Both the position numbers and the translations under genes were made by a program. The notes under the pieces were generated by a model, which saw only the letters and a program-made list of their open reading frames with translations, ran no database searches and was not told the DNA's origin. A stretch of 64,000 nt of DNA, from contig NZ_CP099966.1 in the NCBI RefSeq assembly GCF_025403485.1, positions 2,914,001-2,978,000 of the forward strand, read 5' to 3'. This DNA comes from Chryseobacterium paludis (GTDB taxonomy: Bacteria > Bacteroidota > Bacteroidia > Flavobacteriales > Weeksellaceae). Shown here one piece after another: positions 44,177 through 53,425 of the stretch. Every line of letters starts with the position of its first letter. Positions within the stretch are counted from its first letter, which is position 1.

Positions 44177-44686
44177 ATGAAAAATATTTTAATTGCAGCC
44201 ATTACCGCTACCTTTTTCGTTTCATGCTCAAAAAAAGAAACACAATCAACTCTAAATCAAACAGACAGTATCAAAATCATTGATTCTATTAATGCAGCCC
44301 GAACAAAAATAAATGACAGCATTAGAAGTACAAATTATTTTAAAGATTTTAACGGAGATCACAAATTCACCCACAACCTTATTAAAAAATCGGGTTCTGT
44401 AAATTTCAAAAAGACAGAAGGAGAAAAGGATCACTACAAAGTTCTTGGGGATATAAAATCAGGAAAAGATTATGTACATATTCAAGGTTATATGAAAATT
44501 GTTTCTGAGAAACATATGAATTTTACAGGAAGTATATCACAAAGTATTTCTGAAAATGAGAACGGAAAAATAGACATAAGACAGGGTACAAAAACTTTCC
44601 TATCCAAAGATGGTGGAAAAACCTGGCGGCTTCAGGACATGGTAAACGGCTCAGGATTTGTAGACTATATCGATATTCACTTTTAA
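44177..44686 (+). CDS. Hypothetical lipoprotein
   Basis: A lipoprotein of 169 residues from ATG 44177 (an in-frame TTG lies directly before it), with signal sequence and lipobox FFVSC. The mature part starts with a Ser/Thr/Asp-rich linker and continues as a beta-rich domain (FNGDHKFTHNLIKKSGSVNFKKT, KDYVHIQGYMKIV, FTGSISQSI). I do not recognise a family. It begins a run of four same-strand genes with short gaps (11, 10 and 49 bases), perhaps one transcript. Confidence 0.75.
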   Translation: MKNILIAAITATFFVSCSKKETQSTLNQTDSIKIIDSINAARTKINDSIRSTNYFKDFNGDHKFTHNLIKKSGSVNFKKTEGEKDHYKVLGDIKSGKDYVHIQGYMKIVSEKHMNFTGSISQSISENENGKIDIRQGTKTFLSKDGGKTWRLQDMVNGSGFVDYIDIHF

Positions 44687-44697
44687 TTTTTGAACGC

Positions 44698-45480
44698 ATG
44701 CTAAACTTTGAGAAAACAGGAAATGGAAAAGAGACATTAGTTTTACTTCATGGCTTTATGGAAAATCTTTCCATTTGGAGTGATGTTGAGTCTCATCTAT
44801 CAAAAAACTTCACTCTTCTAAAAATAGATCTGCCTGGTCATGGGAAATCTGAAATTTTAGCCGATGTTCATACCATGGAACTTATGGCTGAAGAAGTAAA
44901 AAAAGTCTTAGTTGATCAAAAACTTGACAAAGTTCATTTATTAGGACACTCCATGGGAGGTTATACTTCATTAGCATTTGCTGAAAAATACCCCGAATCA
45001 CTAAAAAGTTTAACTTTATTTTTCTCCACCTACTTTGCTGACGATGAGGAAAAGAAAAAACAACGTATAAAAAGTTACCGAATTATTCAGGAAGCATTTC
45101 CAAATTATGCCAGAGCGGGAATCCCCAATTTATTCAATCCAAATGAAAGAGATACGCTTGAAGGAAAAATAGAAACAGCTTTAGAGGTTGCCCTTTCTAC
45201 CAATAACCTTGGGGCTTTAGCATGTGTAAAAGGTATGGTTGCACGAACAGATAAAAAACACGTCATAGAAAATCTCGAAGCGAAAATTCTGGTTCTGTCA
45301 GGAAAACATGACAATGCGGTAAAAACAGAAACCACCATTAGCAATCTTCCTGACAGAACAAATATAAAATCTTACGTTTTAGATTGCGGACATAACGGAC
45401 ACTGGGAAAAACCAAATATTTGTGCCGAAATTATCAACACAGAACTGCTTCATAATATGCCGAAAAATTTAGTTTTATAA
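44698..45480 (+). CDS. Alpha/beta hydrolase
   Basis: A 260-residue alpha/beta-hydrolase. The oxyanion strand is LVLLHGFMENLSIWSDV, the nucleophile elbow LLGHSMGGYTSLAFAEKYP (Ser at about residue 86), the acid lies in LSGKHDNAVKT and the catalytic His in CGHNGHWEKP. The fold is that of small esterases and MenH-like hydrolases; no menaquinone genes are near, so the substrate is open. No signal peptide is seen. Confidence 0.88.
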   Translation: MLNFEKTGNGKETLVLLHGFMENLSIWSDVESHLSKNFTLLKIDLPGHGKSEILADVHTMELMAEEVKKVLVDQKLDKVHLLGHSMGGYTSLAFAEKYPESLKSLTLFFSTYFADDEEKKKQRIKSYRIIQEAFPNYARAGIPNLFNPNERDTLEGKIETALEVALSTNNLGALACVKGMVARTDKKHVIENLEAKILVLSGKHDNAVKTETTISNLPDRTNIKSYVLDCGHNGHWEKPNICAEIINTELLHNMPKNLVL

Positions 45481-45490
45481 AATTTAGTAT

Positions 45491-46312
45491 ATGAAAATCT
45501 GGATACTCTCATTCATCTTTATTGTATTTCTCAACTGCAACAAAGAAGCTGCAGAAGCGAAGAGTATTCCAAAGGATTCAATTCAATTAATTGAAAACAC
45601 CAAAAAGGACAGTATAAAAACACCAGAAAATAAACCTGGCATCTTTACTTTCACCACTGAACTTTGCAATAACACCGGGTATTATGACAAGACCAAATAT
45701 ACGAAAGAAGAACTGGAAGGAACCTACAAGTTATATTTTGAACTTAATGGTTTATTACTAGATTCACCGCACGTTTTTGGACTCGAAGCGCTCCGGGAGA
45801 CCAGAAGAAATAAAGATCAGATATTGCAAAAATTGGAGAAAGATTTTACTGAGAAGAAAAAGCTAATTGAAAACCTGAAAATTGTAAATATCCCGTATTG
45901 GCAGAATATGAAGAGGCAAAAATATCAGGAACTGCTCCAATACTATGAAAGGCAAAAAATTCAGATCATGGCCTATTCTGATCCATCGATTTTACTCAGC
46001 ACCAAAACATCTCAAAAGTGCAGCCGTTTTGTAAAAGCTCTGAATTCGGATGACACCCAAATGGTTGAAGTATGGAGAAAGCTAAGAGAAGAGATGAGTA
46101 AAAGGAATGGAAACCCTCAAGAAGTTATGAATGAGTTTGAGAACCATCTCAATTCAGTCGACAAAAAAGACTATGCGATCATAGATCTGATTGTTTTTGG
46201 CTGGGGAAACTGCGTTAATAACGAAATTGAAAGGCCTAACTATGATGAAAAAATGAATGACCAATTTTATGCTCTCTTTATAAAAATGGATTCTGAATGC
46301 GATGAACCCTAA
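45491..46312 (+). CDS. Hypothetical lipoprotein
   Basis: A 273-residue lipoprotein (lipobox VFLNC, Cys16). The mature part has an acidic/lysine linker, then an all-alpha domain with Cys at several sites (FTTELCNNTGYYD, TSQKCSRFVKALN, GWGNCVNNEI, SECDEP at the end), which could form disulfides. I cannot assign a family. It lies 10 bases after the hydrolase gene. Confidence 0.75.
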   Translation: MKIWILSFIFIVFLNCNKEAAEAKSIPKDSIQLIENTKKDSIKTPENKPGIFTFTTELCNNTGYYDKTKYTKEELEGTYKLYFELNGLLLDSPHVFGLEALRETRRNKDQILQKLEKDFTEKKKLIENLKIVNIPYWQNMKRQKYQELLQYYERQKIQIMAYSDPSILLSTKTSQKCSRFVKALNSDDTQMVEVWRKLREEMSKRNGNPQEVMNEFENHLNSVDKKDYAIIDLIVFGWGNCVNNEIERPNYDEKMNDQFYALFIKMDSECDEP

Positions 46313-46361
46313 TCCAGCCTTATTAAAATTTCTTGTATCTTAGTAAAGATTAATTTTCTCA

Positions 46362-47153
46362 ATGAGTTTATTCTCTTTCAAAAAAAAGGACCCCATTATC
46401 GGCTTGACACTTTCTGGCGGAGGCATGCGTGGAATTGCTCACATTGCTGTTTTAAAAGCACTAGAAGAGTATAATTTAAAACCACAAATTATTTCCGGAA
46501 CCAGTGCAGGTTCTATTGTTGGAGCATTCTATTCTTTCGGGAAAACACCCGATGAAATGATGGAAATCGTAAAGAGTACAACTTTTTTTTCAAGGTCCTA
46601 TTTAAAGCTTTCTAAAAATGGGATTTTCAGCTCAAATTTTATTTTAAAACTCCTTACTGATTACTTTCCCGAAGATGATTTCAAGATTTTAAAAATCCCT
46701 GTCTATGTTGCTGCAACAGAAATGACACATGGAATTGTAGATTTCTTCTCGGAAGGCCCACTATTCCAACCTCTGTTAGCCTCTTCCAGTGTTCCTTTTG
46801 TTCTTCCTCCTGTAAGAATGGGTGAAAAAATATATGTAGATGGTGGCGTTTTAGATAACTTACCTATTGAACCTATTATTGATAAATGTGATTTCTTAAT
46901 TGCATCTCATGTTAATTCGATCAGTTATGATGAATTAAAAAAAATGAGCTTAATGAAAGAGTTTGATAGAATTTTGCATTTAGCAATTGCAAAATCCGTT
47001 TATTCTAAAGTGAGTTCCTGCGATATCTTCTTAGATCCGCCCAAAATGACAAAATTTAGTTTATTCCACAAGAAAAATCTGGATGAAATGTTCCAACAGG
47101 TCTACGAATACACCTGTAAAGAATTGGAGAGCAAGGGGTATACAAAAATTTAA
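46362..47153 (+). CDS. Patatin-like phospholipase
   Basis: A 263-residue patatin-fold lipid acyl hydrolase. The oxyanion motif is SGGGMRGIAHIAVL, the nucleophile Ser lies in SGTSAGSIVGAFYS, and the catalytic Asp in VDGGVLDNLPIEP. It belongs to the RssA-like short bacterial group and lacks a signal peptide, so it probably acts on inner-membrane lipids from the cytoplasm. A near-consensus TATCTTAG lies at 46336-46343, so it may have its own promoter. Confidence 0.92.
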   Translation: MSLFSFKKKDPIIGLTLSGGGMRGIAHIAVLKALEEYNLKPQIISGTSAGSIVGAFYSFGKTPDEMMEIVKSTTFFSRSYLKLSKNGIFSSNFILKLLTDYFPEDDFKILKIPVYVAATEMTHGIVDFFSEGPLFQPLLASSSVPFVLPPVRMGEKIYVDGGVLDNLPIEPIIDKCDFLIASHVNSISYDELKKMSLMKEFDRILHLAIAKSVYSKVSSCDIFLDPPKMTKFSLFHKKNLDEMFQQVYEYTCKELESKGYTKI

Positions 47154-47204
47154 AAACCCTTTTTCTCTCTTTATGACTTCTTAAATCTAAACGATTTTAC
47201 CTTC

Positions 47205-48209
47205 TTACAAATTCTCTTCTGCCACTCTGGTTTTAAAGGTCTCGAGGGTATCAGGTAAAGATTCATTTGATTTTCCACCTGCCGCATTGATATGACCACC
47301 GCCATTGAAATACTTTCTTGAAAACTGATTCACATCCACATCATCTTTACTTCGGAAAGATATTTTTATGAAATCCTCGTACAAATCTTCCATAAAAAAT
47401 GCAGACATTTTAACGCCAACGATACTTAGTCCATAATTAACAAAACCTTCAGTATCTCCTTTTTGGAAACCATATTCCTGAAGCTCTTTTCTTGTCAGAT
47501 ACAAAACCGCTACTGTGCCATCATTTACCACTTCTATCCTTCCCAGAATTAAAGCAAGTAAGTGTAATCGGGAGACAGTGTTGGTATCCCAGGTATTAGA
47601 AGTAATAACAGAAGGATCAGCACCCTTTTCAATTAGATTAGCAATAATACGGTGCGTTGTAGCACTCGTGGAACGAAAACGAAATCCTCCGGTATCTGTC
47701 ATAATTCCGGTATAAAGACATTCTGCAATATCTTTATTCACTAAATCTTCATCACCCATTGCTTCAATAAAATGATAGATCATTTGTGAAGTGGCAGGAA
47801 TAATCGTATCAGAATACACATAATCAAATGCTTCAGGCTGCTGATGATGGTCGATAAGGATTTTTTTTGCAGTAGATTTTACAAGCCAATCTCCTAAAAT
47901 TCCAATTCTTGAAGGTGAATTGAAATCCAAACAGAAAATTACATCAGCCTCATTAATCAGATCAAAAGCAATCTTTCTCTTATATTCAGCGACTATATTT
48001 TTCCTCGCCTCAGGCATCCATTTCAGAAACTTAGGAAAATCATTTGGCACAAGCACTTCAGCTACAATTCCTTTAGCATTCAAATAATGTTTTAAACCTA
48101 AACTGGAACCGATAGCATCACCATCAGGATTATAATGGGTAAGAATAACTATTTTATTTTCAGGAGTAAGTAGTGTATTAATTTCTAAAAGTTCCGCTGG
48201 TGTAAACAT
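47205..48209 (-). CDS. nrnA: DHH-family oligoribonuclease / pAp phosphatase (NrnA)
   Basis: NrnA degrades short oligoribonucleotides and dephosphorylates 3'-phosphoadenosine 5'-phosphate. The 334-residue protein has the DHH motifs VILTHYNPDGDAIGSSLG, CLDFNSPSRIG, ILIDHHQQPEAF and TDTGGFRFRST, then the DHHA1 end FSRKYFNGGGHINAAGGKS. ATG 48209 is chosen because a TATCTTTG promoter element (48236-48243) lies between it and the earlier in-frame starts. Confidence 0.92.
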   Translation of the reverse strand: MFTPAELLEINTLLTPENKIVILTHYNPDGDAIGSSLGLKHYLNAKGIVAEVLVPNDFPKFLKWMPEARKNIVAEYKRKIAFDLINEADVIFCLDFNSPSRIGILGDWLVKSTAKKILIDHHQQPEAFDYVYSDTIIPATSQMIYHFIEAMGDEDLVNKDIAECLYTGIMTDTGGFRFRSTSATTHRIIANLIEKGADPSVITSNTWDTNTVSRLHLLALILGRIEVVNDGTVAVLYLTRKELQEYGFQKGDTEGFVNYGLSIVGVKMSAFFMEDLYEDFIKISFRSKDDVDVNQFSRKYFNGGGHINAAGGKSNESLPDTLETFKTRVAEENL

Positions 48210-48235
48210 CTTTATGTTCTTTAAATTTGAGTCTC

Positions 48236-48243
48236 CAAAGATA
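48236..48243 (-). promoter_or_regulatory. Promoter of nrnA, decides its start
   Basis: TATCTTTG on the minus strand, 27 bases before ATG 48209. Starts upstream at 48305 or 48284 would not be transcribed from it. Confidence 0.55.
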
Positions 48244-48385
48244 GAGCTTTTAAATAAATCATTAAGCATTAATTTAAACAACATAGATGCTCTATTTACA
48301 ATCAACCATATTAATATGACACAAAAAACATTTGAAATTATTTCAAAAAAAAGTAATATAAATTTGTAACTTCTAAAAAAATATA

Positions 48386-48393
48386 TATCTTTG
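48386..48393 (+). promoter_or_regulatory. Promoter of rpmH
   Basis: TATCTTTG with TTG at 48364-48366, spacer 19: the best match to the Bacteroidota consensus in the window, fitting a highly expressed ribosomal gene. Confidence 0.7.
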
Positions 48394-48437
48394 CAACCTG
48401 AAAAATAAATAGATAATTACGATTTAAATATATAGTA

Positions 48438-48596
48438 ATGAGTAAAAGAACATTCCAGCCATCAGAAAGAAAAAGAAGAAACAAACACGGTTTCAGAGAA
48501 AGAATGTCAACGCCAAACGGTAGAAGAGTTTTGGCTGCAAGAAGAGCTAAAGGCAGAAAGAGTTTAACGATCAGTGCTGCACGCGCTAAGAGATAA
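48438..48596 (+). CDS. rpmH: 50S ribosomal protein L34
   Basis: A 52-residue basic protein, [20 protein letters not shown]... with [20 protein letters not shown], the invariant L34 sequence. It binds 23S rRNA in the large subunit. It is not next to rnpA or dnaA here, which is usual in Bacteroidota. It has a strong promoter and its own terminator. Confidence 0.98.
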   Translation: MSKRTFQPSERKRRNKHGFRERMSTPNGRRVLAARRAKGRKSLTISAARAKR

Positions 48597-48620
48597 TCTC
48601 AAAATTATCATATACAAATC

Positions 48621-48655
48621 ATGCTTGAAAAGAAGTTTTTCAGGCATTTTTTGTT
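48621..48655 (+). terminator. Terminator of rpmH
   Basis: An 11-bp stem ATGCTTGAAAA / TTTTCAGGCAT (48621-48631 with 48637-48647), one G-T pair, then a T run. Confidence 0.85.
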
Positions 48656-48753
48656 GTTAAAATTTACTAAAATTTAGGTTCTTTAGGTTTCTTTTTTCTA
48701 TTTTTAAAATCTGAAAAGATTTTCTTTAGAAATAGCCCTTTTAAAATTGAATT

Positions 48754-49464
48754 ATGCCACATACAAATATCATAGGAGATAGCATTATAACTTTGCAGCA
48801 CGCAAAAATTGCCCAAAAAAGCTTCACTGTACTTTCCGACGTTAATCTAAACATTAAGAAAGGAAGATTCTGTTATCTTATTGGAAAAACGGGATCAGGA
48901 AAAAGCTCTCTTTTGAAAACACTGTATGGACATATTCCTTTAGCATCAGGACATGGAGATGTAGTAGGTTTTGATCTTGCTAAAATGAGAACCTCTGACA
49001 TTCCTAATCTAAGAAGAAAATTAGGAATTGTTTTCCAGGATTTCCAATTGCTTTCAGACAGAACCGTAGAAAAGAATTTAAAATTCGTCCTTGAAGCTAC
49101 CGGATGGAGTGATAAGATAAAAATGGAGGATCGCATCAATGAAGTTCTGGGAAGCGTAAACATGAAAAGCAAAAAGCATAAAATGCCACACGAACTTTCC
49201 GGAGGAGAGCAACAACGTATAGCGATTGCAAGAGCTTTATTAAATCATCCTGATCTTATTTTAGCGGATGAGCCAACTGGAAATTTAGATCCTGAAACTT
49301 CAAATGAAATCATGACCCTTCTAAAGCAGGTTGCTTTGGAAAACGGAGCTGCAGTAGTAATGGCAACCCATGATTACCATATGATTCAAAATTTCCCGGG
49401 GGAAGCTATCAGATGTGAAGATGGAAAAGTATCAGTATTGGATACTACAGAATTATTTGAATAA
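48754..49464 (+). CDS. ftsE: Cell division ATP-binding protein FtsE
   Basis: FtsE with FtsX forms the division-site complex that activates peptidoglycan hydrolases. The 236-residue ATPase has Walker A GKTGSGKSSLL, the Q loop VFQDFQLLSDRTVEKNLKFVLEATGW (typical of FtsE), the signature LSGGEQQRIAIARAL, Walker B LILADEPTGNLDPET and the switch His in ATHDY. No ftsX lies beside it; in flavobacteria the pair is often separated. It runs tail to tail into trmN6 with no gap. Confidence 0.9.
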   Translation: MPHTNIIGDSIITLQHAKIAQKSFTVLSDVNLNIKKGRFCYLIGKTGSGKSSLLKTLYGHIPLASGHGDVVGFDLAKMRTSDIPNLRRKLGIVFQDFQLLSDRTVEKNLKFVLEATGWSDKIKMEDRINEVLGSVNMKSKKHKMPHELSGGEQQRIAIARALLNHPDLILADEPTGNLDPETSNEIMTLLKQVALENGAAVVMATHDYHMIQNFPGEAIRCEDGKVSVLDTTELFE

Positions 49465-50160
49465 TTATTTACTAAAAATATGAAACTCTTTTGTGAGTTC
49501 CAGATATTGGTCCGAGTATTTTCTCGGACTTTTTTCTATCACAAAATCAACTTCTTCAATATTACTTTGATTCAAAGAAAATTCTAAGATTAATCTCTTA
49601 GTCTTTGAATTTTCTATTCCTTTAATATCAATTCTCCTTTTTAAAAACAAATGATGATCTTCAGAAATCTTCATAAAATCATTTCCGGCCTCAACAGGAA
49701 TAATTACGGAGAAAATTCCATTTTCAGAAAGCAATGAAAAAGCTTTTGAAATCAGTTGCTTAAAATTTAACTCAACAGTTTGTCGGGCAACTTTATCTTT
49801 AGCAGAATTAGACTCTTCAAAATAAGGTGGGTTAGAAACAATCAGATCAAATTTTTCATTGGTTTCGAAAGTTTTAAAATCCTGAAGGGTATTTTTTAAT
49901 CTTGCTCTAAAAATAGAATTTTCAAAATTAGTTTTAGTTAGGTTTACAGCCACATCCTGAATATCTAATCCTAAAAATTCGGCATCGGAGTTCCTCTGAG
50001 CAAGCATTAATGATATTAAACCAGTCCCTGTACCCACTTCCAGCACTTTTCGTACACCTGTTACATAGGCAAGAGCTCCGAGCAAAACACCATCCGTCCC
50101 AACACGGAAAACCTCCGGGGATTGATGAATATCAAATTGTTTAAACTTAAAAGGGTTCAC
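49465..50160 (-). CDS. trmN6: tRNA1(Val) (adenine(37)-N6)-methyltransferase
   Basis: TrmN6 (YfiC) methylates A37 of tRNA-Val. The 231-residue protein opens FKQFDIHQSPEVFRVGTDGVLLG, has the SAM motif VLEVGTGTGLISLMLAQRN, and shows the N6-adenine catalytic motif NPPYFEESNSAKD. It is last of ribE-kinase-trmN6: its start codon shares a base with the kinase stop codon. It ends directly against ftsE on the other strand. Confidence 0.93.
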   Translation of the reverse strand: MNPFKFKQFDIHQSPEVFRVGTDGVLLGALAYVTGVRKVLEVGTGTGLISLMLAQRNSDAEFLGLDIQDVAVNLTKTNFENSIFRARLKNTLQDFKTFETNEKFDLIVSNPPYFEESNSAKDKVARQTVELNFKQLISKAFSLLSENGIFSVIIPVEAGNDFMKISEDHHLFLKRRIDIKGIENSKTKRLILEFSLNQSNIEEVDFVIEKSPRKYSDQYLELTKEFHIFSK

Positions 50161-51614
50161 TATAAGTTAGTGGGGAGTGTGATCGTAAATGTAGAACCTT
50201 TATCAACTTCCGATTTCACAGAAATCTCACCTTTATAATCTTCTACCATTTTTCTTACCATTGATAACCCTAATCCCATTCCACTATTTTTTGAAGTGAA
50301 ATTAGGCTCAAATATTCTTTCATACATATTATCAGGAATACCTACCCCATTATCCTGCACAGAAATCATTACCCTTCTTTGATGCTGTTCTATATCGACA
50401 TTAATGATTAATTTCCTATCATCACTTTGAGCCTGTTTCGCATTGGTAACAAGGTTTGTAATGATTCTTGAAAGATAAATCTTATCCATATTAATCATAA
50501 TATTGGATTTGTTCGTATGAACGAAAACACTGTCATCGCTGAAAACCCGAAGAATATCCGCTATTTCTGCATTAAGGTTAATTGTCTCATTGTTTTTTTC
50601 AGGAAGCTTTGCAAATTCTGAAAATGCTGAAGCAACAGTAGCAATTAAATCGATCTGATCTACCATCGTCTTACTCATCAATTTCACCCTCTCCGTAACA
50701 TTGGGATCCTGTGGATCGAATTTCCTTTCAAAATTCTGAATGGTAAGTTTCATAGGAGTCAAAGGATTTTTCACTTCATGAGCGACCTGCTTTGCCATTT
50801 CTCTCCATGCTTCCTCAGATGCTTTGAAACGAAGCCTTTCTTTTTGATCCTGAATCTGAAGGATCATCCTGTTATAAGCTCTTGCTAAGGCATTCAATTC
50901 ATCATTCTTATAATATCTGATCGGACGCATTTCGTTCTCAAACAAAGTAATCCGGGTAATCATATCAGAAAATTTAGTAATATTTTTTGCTAAACTGTTT
51001 GATGTTACCCAACTGATCCATATACTAAATATGATAAGGAAAAAGTCAACTAAAAGGATATATTTAACATACTTATGAAGCACCTCCAGATAAGATGATT
51101 CATTATGATAAAGCGGAATATATACGATCCCTATTGGCTCCAAAACATTGTTTTTTAAAACCATATAAGAGGAAGTAAATACCGCATCTTTAGCCTGATC
51201 ATAACCCCTGATATCCACTCTGGCATCAGTTGTCAGTATTCGATTAACAATATCTACCGGAATTGACTTTTGTGAGATCAATCCCTCATCTTTATTTGAA
51301 AGCAGATAATGACCTTTTAAATCGTAAATAACAATATCATGTTGATTAATATCTGCAATTTCGAAAATCTTATTTCCTAAAACTTGTGGAAGATCTTTTG
51401 TCTCAAGAATAGTACGACTTACAGCATAATCCAGAAATCTCATTACAGCACTGGTTTTTTCCTGCATGTCTATCTTACTTTGCTGTAATGAATTGCTTCT
51501 TAAAACAAAATAAGGAACAAGAGATGAAGCAACTACACTTAAAAGACATACCAACAAGAAACCGAAAAACACACGATTTCTCAAGCTATATCCTTTGTAC
51601 TTATTAATTGCCAT
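50160..51614 (-). CDS. Sensor histidine kinase, NtrY-like
   Basis: A 484-residue membrane kinase. Two membrane segments (about residues 14-35 and 180-200) enclose a periplasmic sensor domain, followed by a HAMP-like linker. The phosphoacceptor box is VAHEVKNPLTPMKLTIQNFERK, and the ATPase has N box RIITNLVTNAKQAQ, G1 VQDNGVGIPDNMYERIFEP and G2 GMGLGLSMVRKMV. The HEVKNPLTPMKLT form is that of the NtrY/nitrogen-type group. No response regulator is adjacent. It overlaps ribE by 11 bases and trmN6 by one, so it sits in a metabolic operon. Confidence 0.92.
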   Translation of the reverse strand: MAINKYKGYSLRNRVFFGFLLVCLLSVVASSLVPYFVLRSNSLQQSKIDMQEKTSAVMRFLDYAVSRTILETKDLPQVLGNKIFEIADINQHDIVIYDLKGHYLLSNKDEGLISQKSIPVDIVNRILTTDARVDIRGYDQAKDAVFTSSYMVLKNNVLEPIGIVYIPLYHNESSYLEVLHKYVKYILLVDFFLIIFSIWISWVTSNSLAKNITKFSDMITRITLFENEMRPIRYYKNDELNALARAYNRMILQIQDQKERLRFKASEEAWREMAKQVAHEVKNPLTPMKLTIQNFERKFDPQDPNVTERVKLMSKTMVDQIDLIATVASAFSEFAKLPEKNNETINLNAEIADILRVFSDDSVFVHTNKSNIMINMDKIYLSRIITNLVTNAKQAQSDDRKLIINVDIEQHQRRVMISVQDNGVGIPDNMYERIFEPNFTSKNSGMGLGLSMVRKMVEDYKGEISVKSEVDKGSTFTITLPTNL

Positions 51615-52200
51615 TCTGTTTATTAATTAACCTAGCAATATACTTACCAATTATATCAAATTCCAGATTTACTTTGTCTCCAATTTTTAAATGTTGCATA
51701 TTGGTAAACTCCCAGGTATAAGGAATAATGGCTACCGAAAATTGAGAATCTTCACTTTTTGCTACTGTTAAACTTATTCCATTCATGGTAATTGAACCCT
51801 GAGGAACAGTTACAAAACCTCCTTCATTGTCATATTTAATGGTAATAAAATAACTTCCGTCTTTATTTTCAATTCCTGCAACCTCTCCCGTTTTATCGAC
51901 ATGCCCCTGAACAATATGCCCATCCAGTCTTCCGTCCATCTTCATACAGCGCTCCAGGTTCACAACTGTTCCAACGTTCCAATTTCCGAGATTCGTTTTT
52001 TCTAATGTTTCATTAATCGCTGTTACAACATATTGGTCATCTTTAATTTCAACAACCGTTAGACAACAACCGTTATGAGCCAGACTCTGATCTATTTTCA
52101 ATTCATTGGTAAAGGGACAGGTTAAAGTAAAATCAATATTACTTCCTTTTTCCTCAATTTTCTCAATAACCCCAACTGCTTCAATAATTCCTGTGAACAT
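51604..52200 (-). CDS. ribE: Riboflavin synthase
   Basis: RibE (alpha subunit) dismutates two 6,7-dimethyl-8-ribityllumazine molecules into riboflavin. The 198-residue protein has two lumazine-binding repeats (MFTGIIEAVGVIEKI with NGCCLTVVEI; GHIVQGHVDKTGEV with NGISLTVAK). ATG 52200 follows the invariant MFTGIIE start; upstream starts in the same frame are not conserved. A TATCTTTG promoter lies at 52236-52243. The kinase gene starts within its 3' end. No FMN riboswitch is visible. Confidence 0.95.
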   Translation of the reverse strand: MFTGIIEAVGVIEKIEEKGSNIDFTLTCPFTNELKIDQSLAHNGCCLTVVEIKDDQYVVTAINETLEKTNLGNWNVGTVVNLERCMKMDGRLDGHIVQGHVDKTGEVAGIENKDGSYFITIKYDNEGGFVTVPQGSITMNGISLTVAKSEDSQFSVAIIPYTWEFTNMQHLKIGDKVNLEFDIIGKYIARLINKQNGN

Positions 52201-52212
52201 ATTATTTTTTGC

Positions 52213-52243
52213 TAAATTTGTAAAATTATAATCTTCAAAGATA
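52213..52243. promoter_or_regulatory. Facing promoters of ribE and pdxA
   Basis: TAAATTTG (52213-52220, plus strand, pdxA) and TATCTTTG (52236-52243, minus strand, ribE) point at each other with 15 bases between, so the two transcripts would start within a few bases of one another. Each promoter's upstream half lies on the other gene's side. Confidence 0.5.
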
Positions 52244-52249
52244 ATCAAA

Positions 52250-53341
52250 ATGAGTCCAAAAAACTATAAAGTACGAGTAGGAATTTCAATAGGTGATTTC
52301 AATGGTATCGGCCCTGAAATCATCATGAAGTCTTTGAAAGACAAAACAATTACAGATTTTTTTACTCCGATAATTTTCGGATCAGGAAAACTTTTTACTT
52401 ATCAGAAAAATATTTTTAAACTGAATCTTAATTTCAATTATATTAATGAAACTTCACAAGCGCAAGGCGGAAAGCTAAATATGGTAAACCTTGCAAAAGA
52501 CAACTCCAATGTAGAATTAGGTGTTCCAACGGAAGAGTCTACCCAAATGGCAATTGCTTCTCTGGAAGCTGCTACTGAAGCTTTGATAAAAGGAGAAATC
52601 GATGTTCTTGTTACTGCTCCCATCAATAAAGATGAAATGGTAAAAATGGGCTTCAAGCACGCAGGTCATACCGGATATTTTGAAGAGAAATTCAATAAAA
52701 AAGGGCTAATGTTTCTAGTAACTGATGATTTAAAAGTAGCCGTTTCTACCCATCACATCCCTATTGCCAAGGTAGCAGAAAACATATCCAAAGAGAAAAT
52801 CAAAAAGCAGATCAAAGCTTTAAACCAAACTCTAATAGAGGATTTCTGTATTCAGAAACCCAAAATTGCTGTATTAGGATTAAATCCTCACTCAGGAGAT
52901 GGCGGAGTTATTGGAAGCGAGGAAATAGAAATTATAGGACCAGCTATAAAAGAACTGTCAGACAATGGAATTTTAGCTTTTGGCCCATTTCCCGCAGACA
53001 GCTTCTTTCAGCCCAATAAATACAAAAATTTCGATGCCGTTTTGGCAATGTATCATGATCAGGGATTGGCACCATTCAAAACATTAGCTTATGAAGAGGG
53101 TGTAAATTATACTGCTGGGTTACCGTTTATAAGAACCTCTCCTGACCACGGAGTCGCTTATGATATTGCCGGAAAAAACATTGCAGATGAGCAAAGTTTT
53201 ACGGAGGCTATTTTTACAGCAATTAAAATTTTCAACAACAGGAGTGAATATAATGATCTAATGAGCAATAGAATGCAGCCAAGAAAAATGGTTGTAGACA
53301 ATGGAATAGACGAAGATTTGCCTGATGAAAACGAAGCGTAA
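52250..53341 (+). CDS. pdxA: 4-hydroxythreonine-4-phosphate dehydrogenase
   Basis: PdxA oxidises 4-phosphohydroxy-L-threonine in the DXP-dependent pathway to pyridoxal 5'-phosphate. The 363-residue protein shows VGISIGDFNGIGPEIIMKSL, TAPINKDEMVKMGFKHAGHTGYFEEKF (metal-binding His), TTHHIPI, LGLNPHSGDGG and AMYHDQGLAPFKTLAYEEGVNYTAGLPFIRTSPDHG. All three metal His regions are present. The C-terminal 20 residues are an extra acidic tail. It is divergent from ribE. Confidence 0.95.
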   Translation: MSPKNYKVRVGISIGDFNGIGPEIIMKSLKDKTITDFFTPIIFGSGKLFTYQKNIFKLNLNFNYINETSQAQGGKLNMVNLAKDNSNVELGVPTEESTQMAIASLEAATEALIKGEIDVLVTAPINKDEMVKMGFKHAGHTGYFEEKFNKKGLMFLVTDDLKVAVSTHHIPIAKVAENISKEKIKKQIKALNQTLIEDFCIQKPKIAVLGLNPHSGDGGVIGSEEIEIIGPAIKELSDNGILAFGPFPADSFFQPNKYKNFDAVLAMYHDQGLAPFKTLAYEEGVNYTAGLPFIRTSPDHGVAYDIAGKNIADEQSFTEAIFTAIKIFNNRSEYNDLMSNRMQPRKMVVDNGIDEDLPDENEA

Positions 53342-53405
53342 ATAAAACAAACGCATTTTAAAACAATTTGTTTGACATTTTATTTGTAATTATAAAAAAA
53401 ATGCA

Positions 53406-53413
53406 TATTTTTG
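53406..53413 (+). promoter_or_regulatory. Promoter of the yceD-rpmF unit
   Basis: TATTTTTG with TTG at 53384-53386, spacer 19. It lies over the in-frame TTG at 53411, which excludes that codon as a start. Confidence 0.65.
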
Positions 53414-53425
53414 CACACTCATTTT

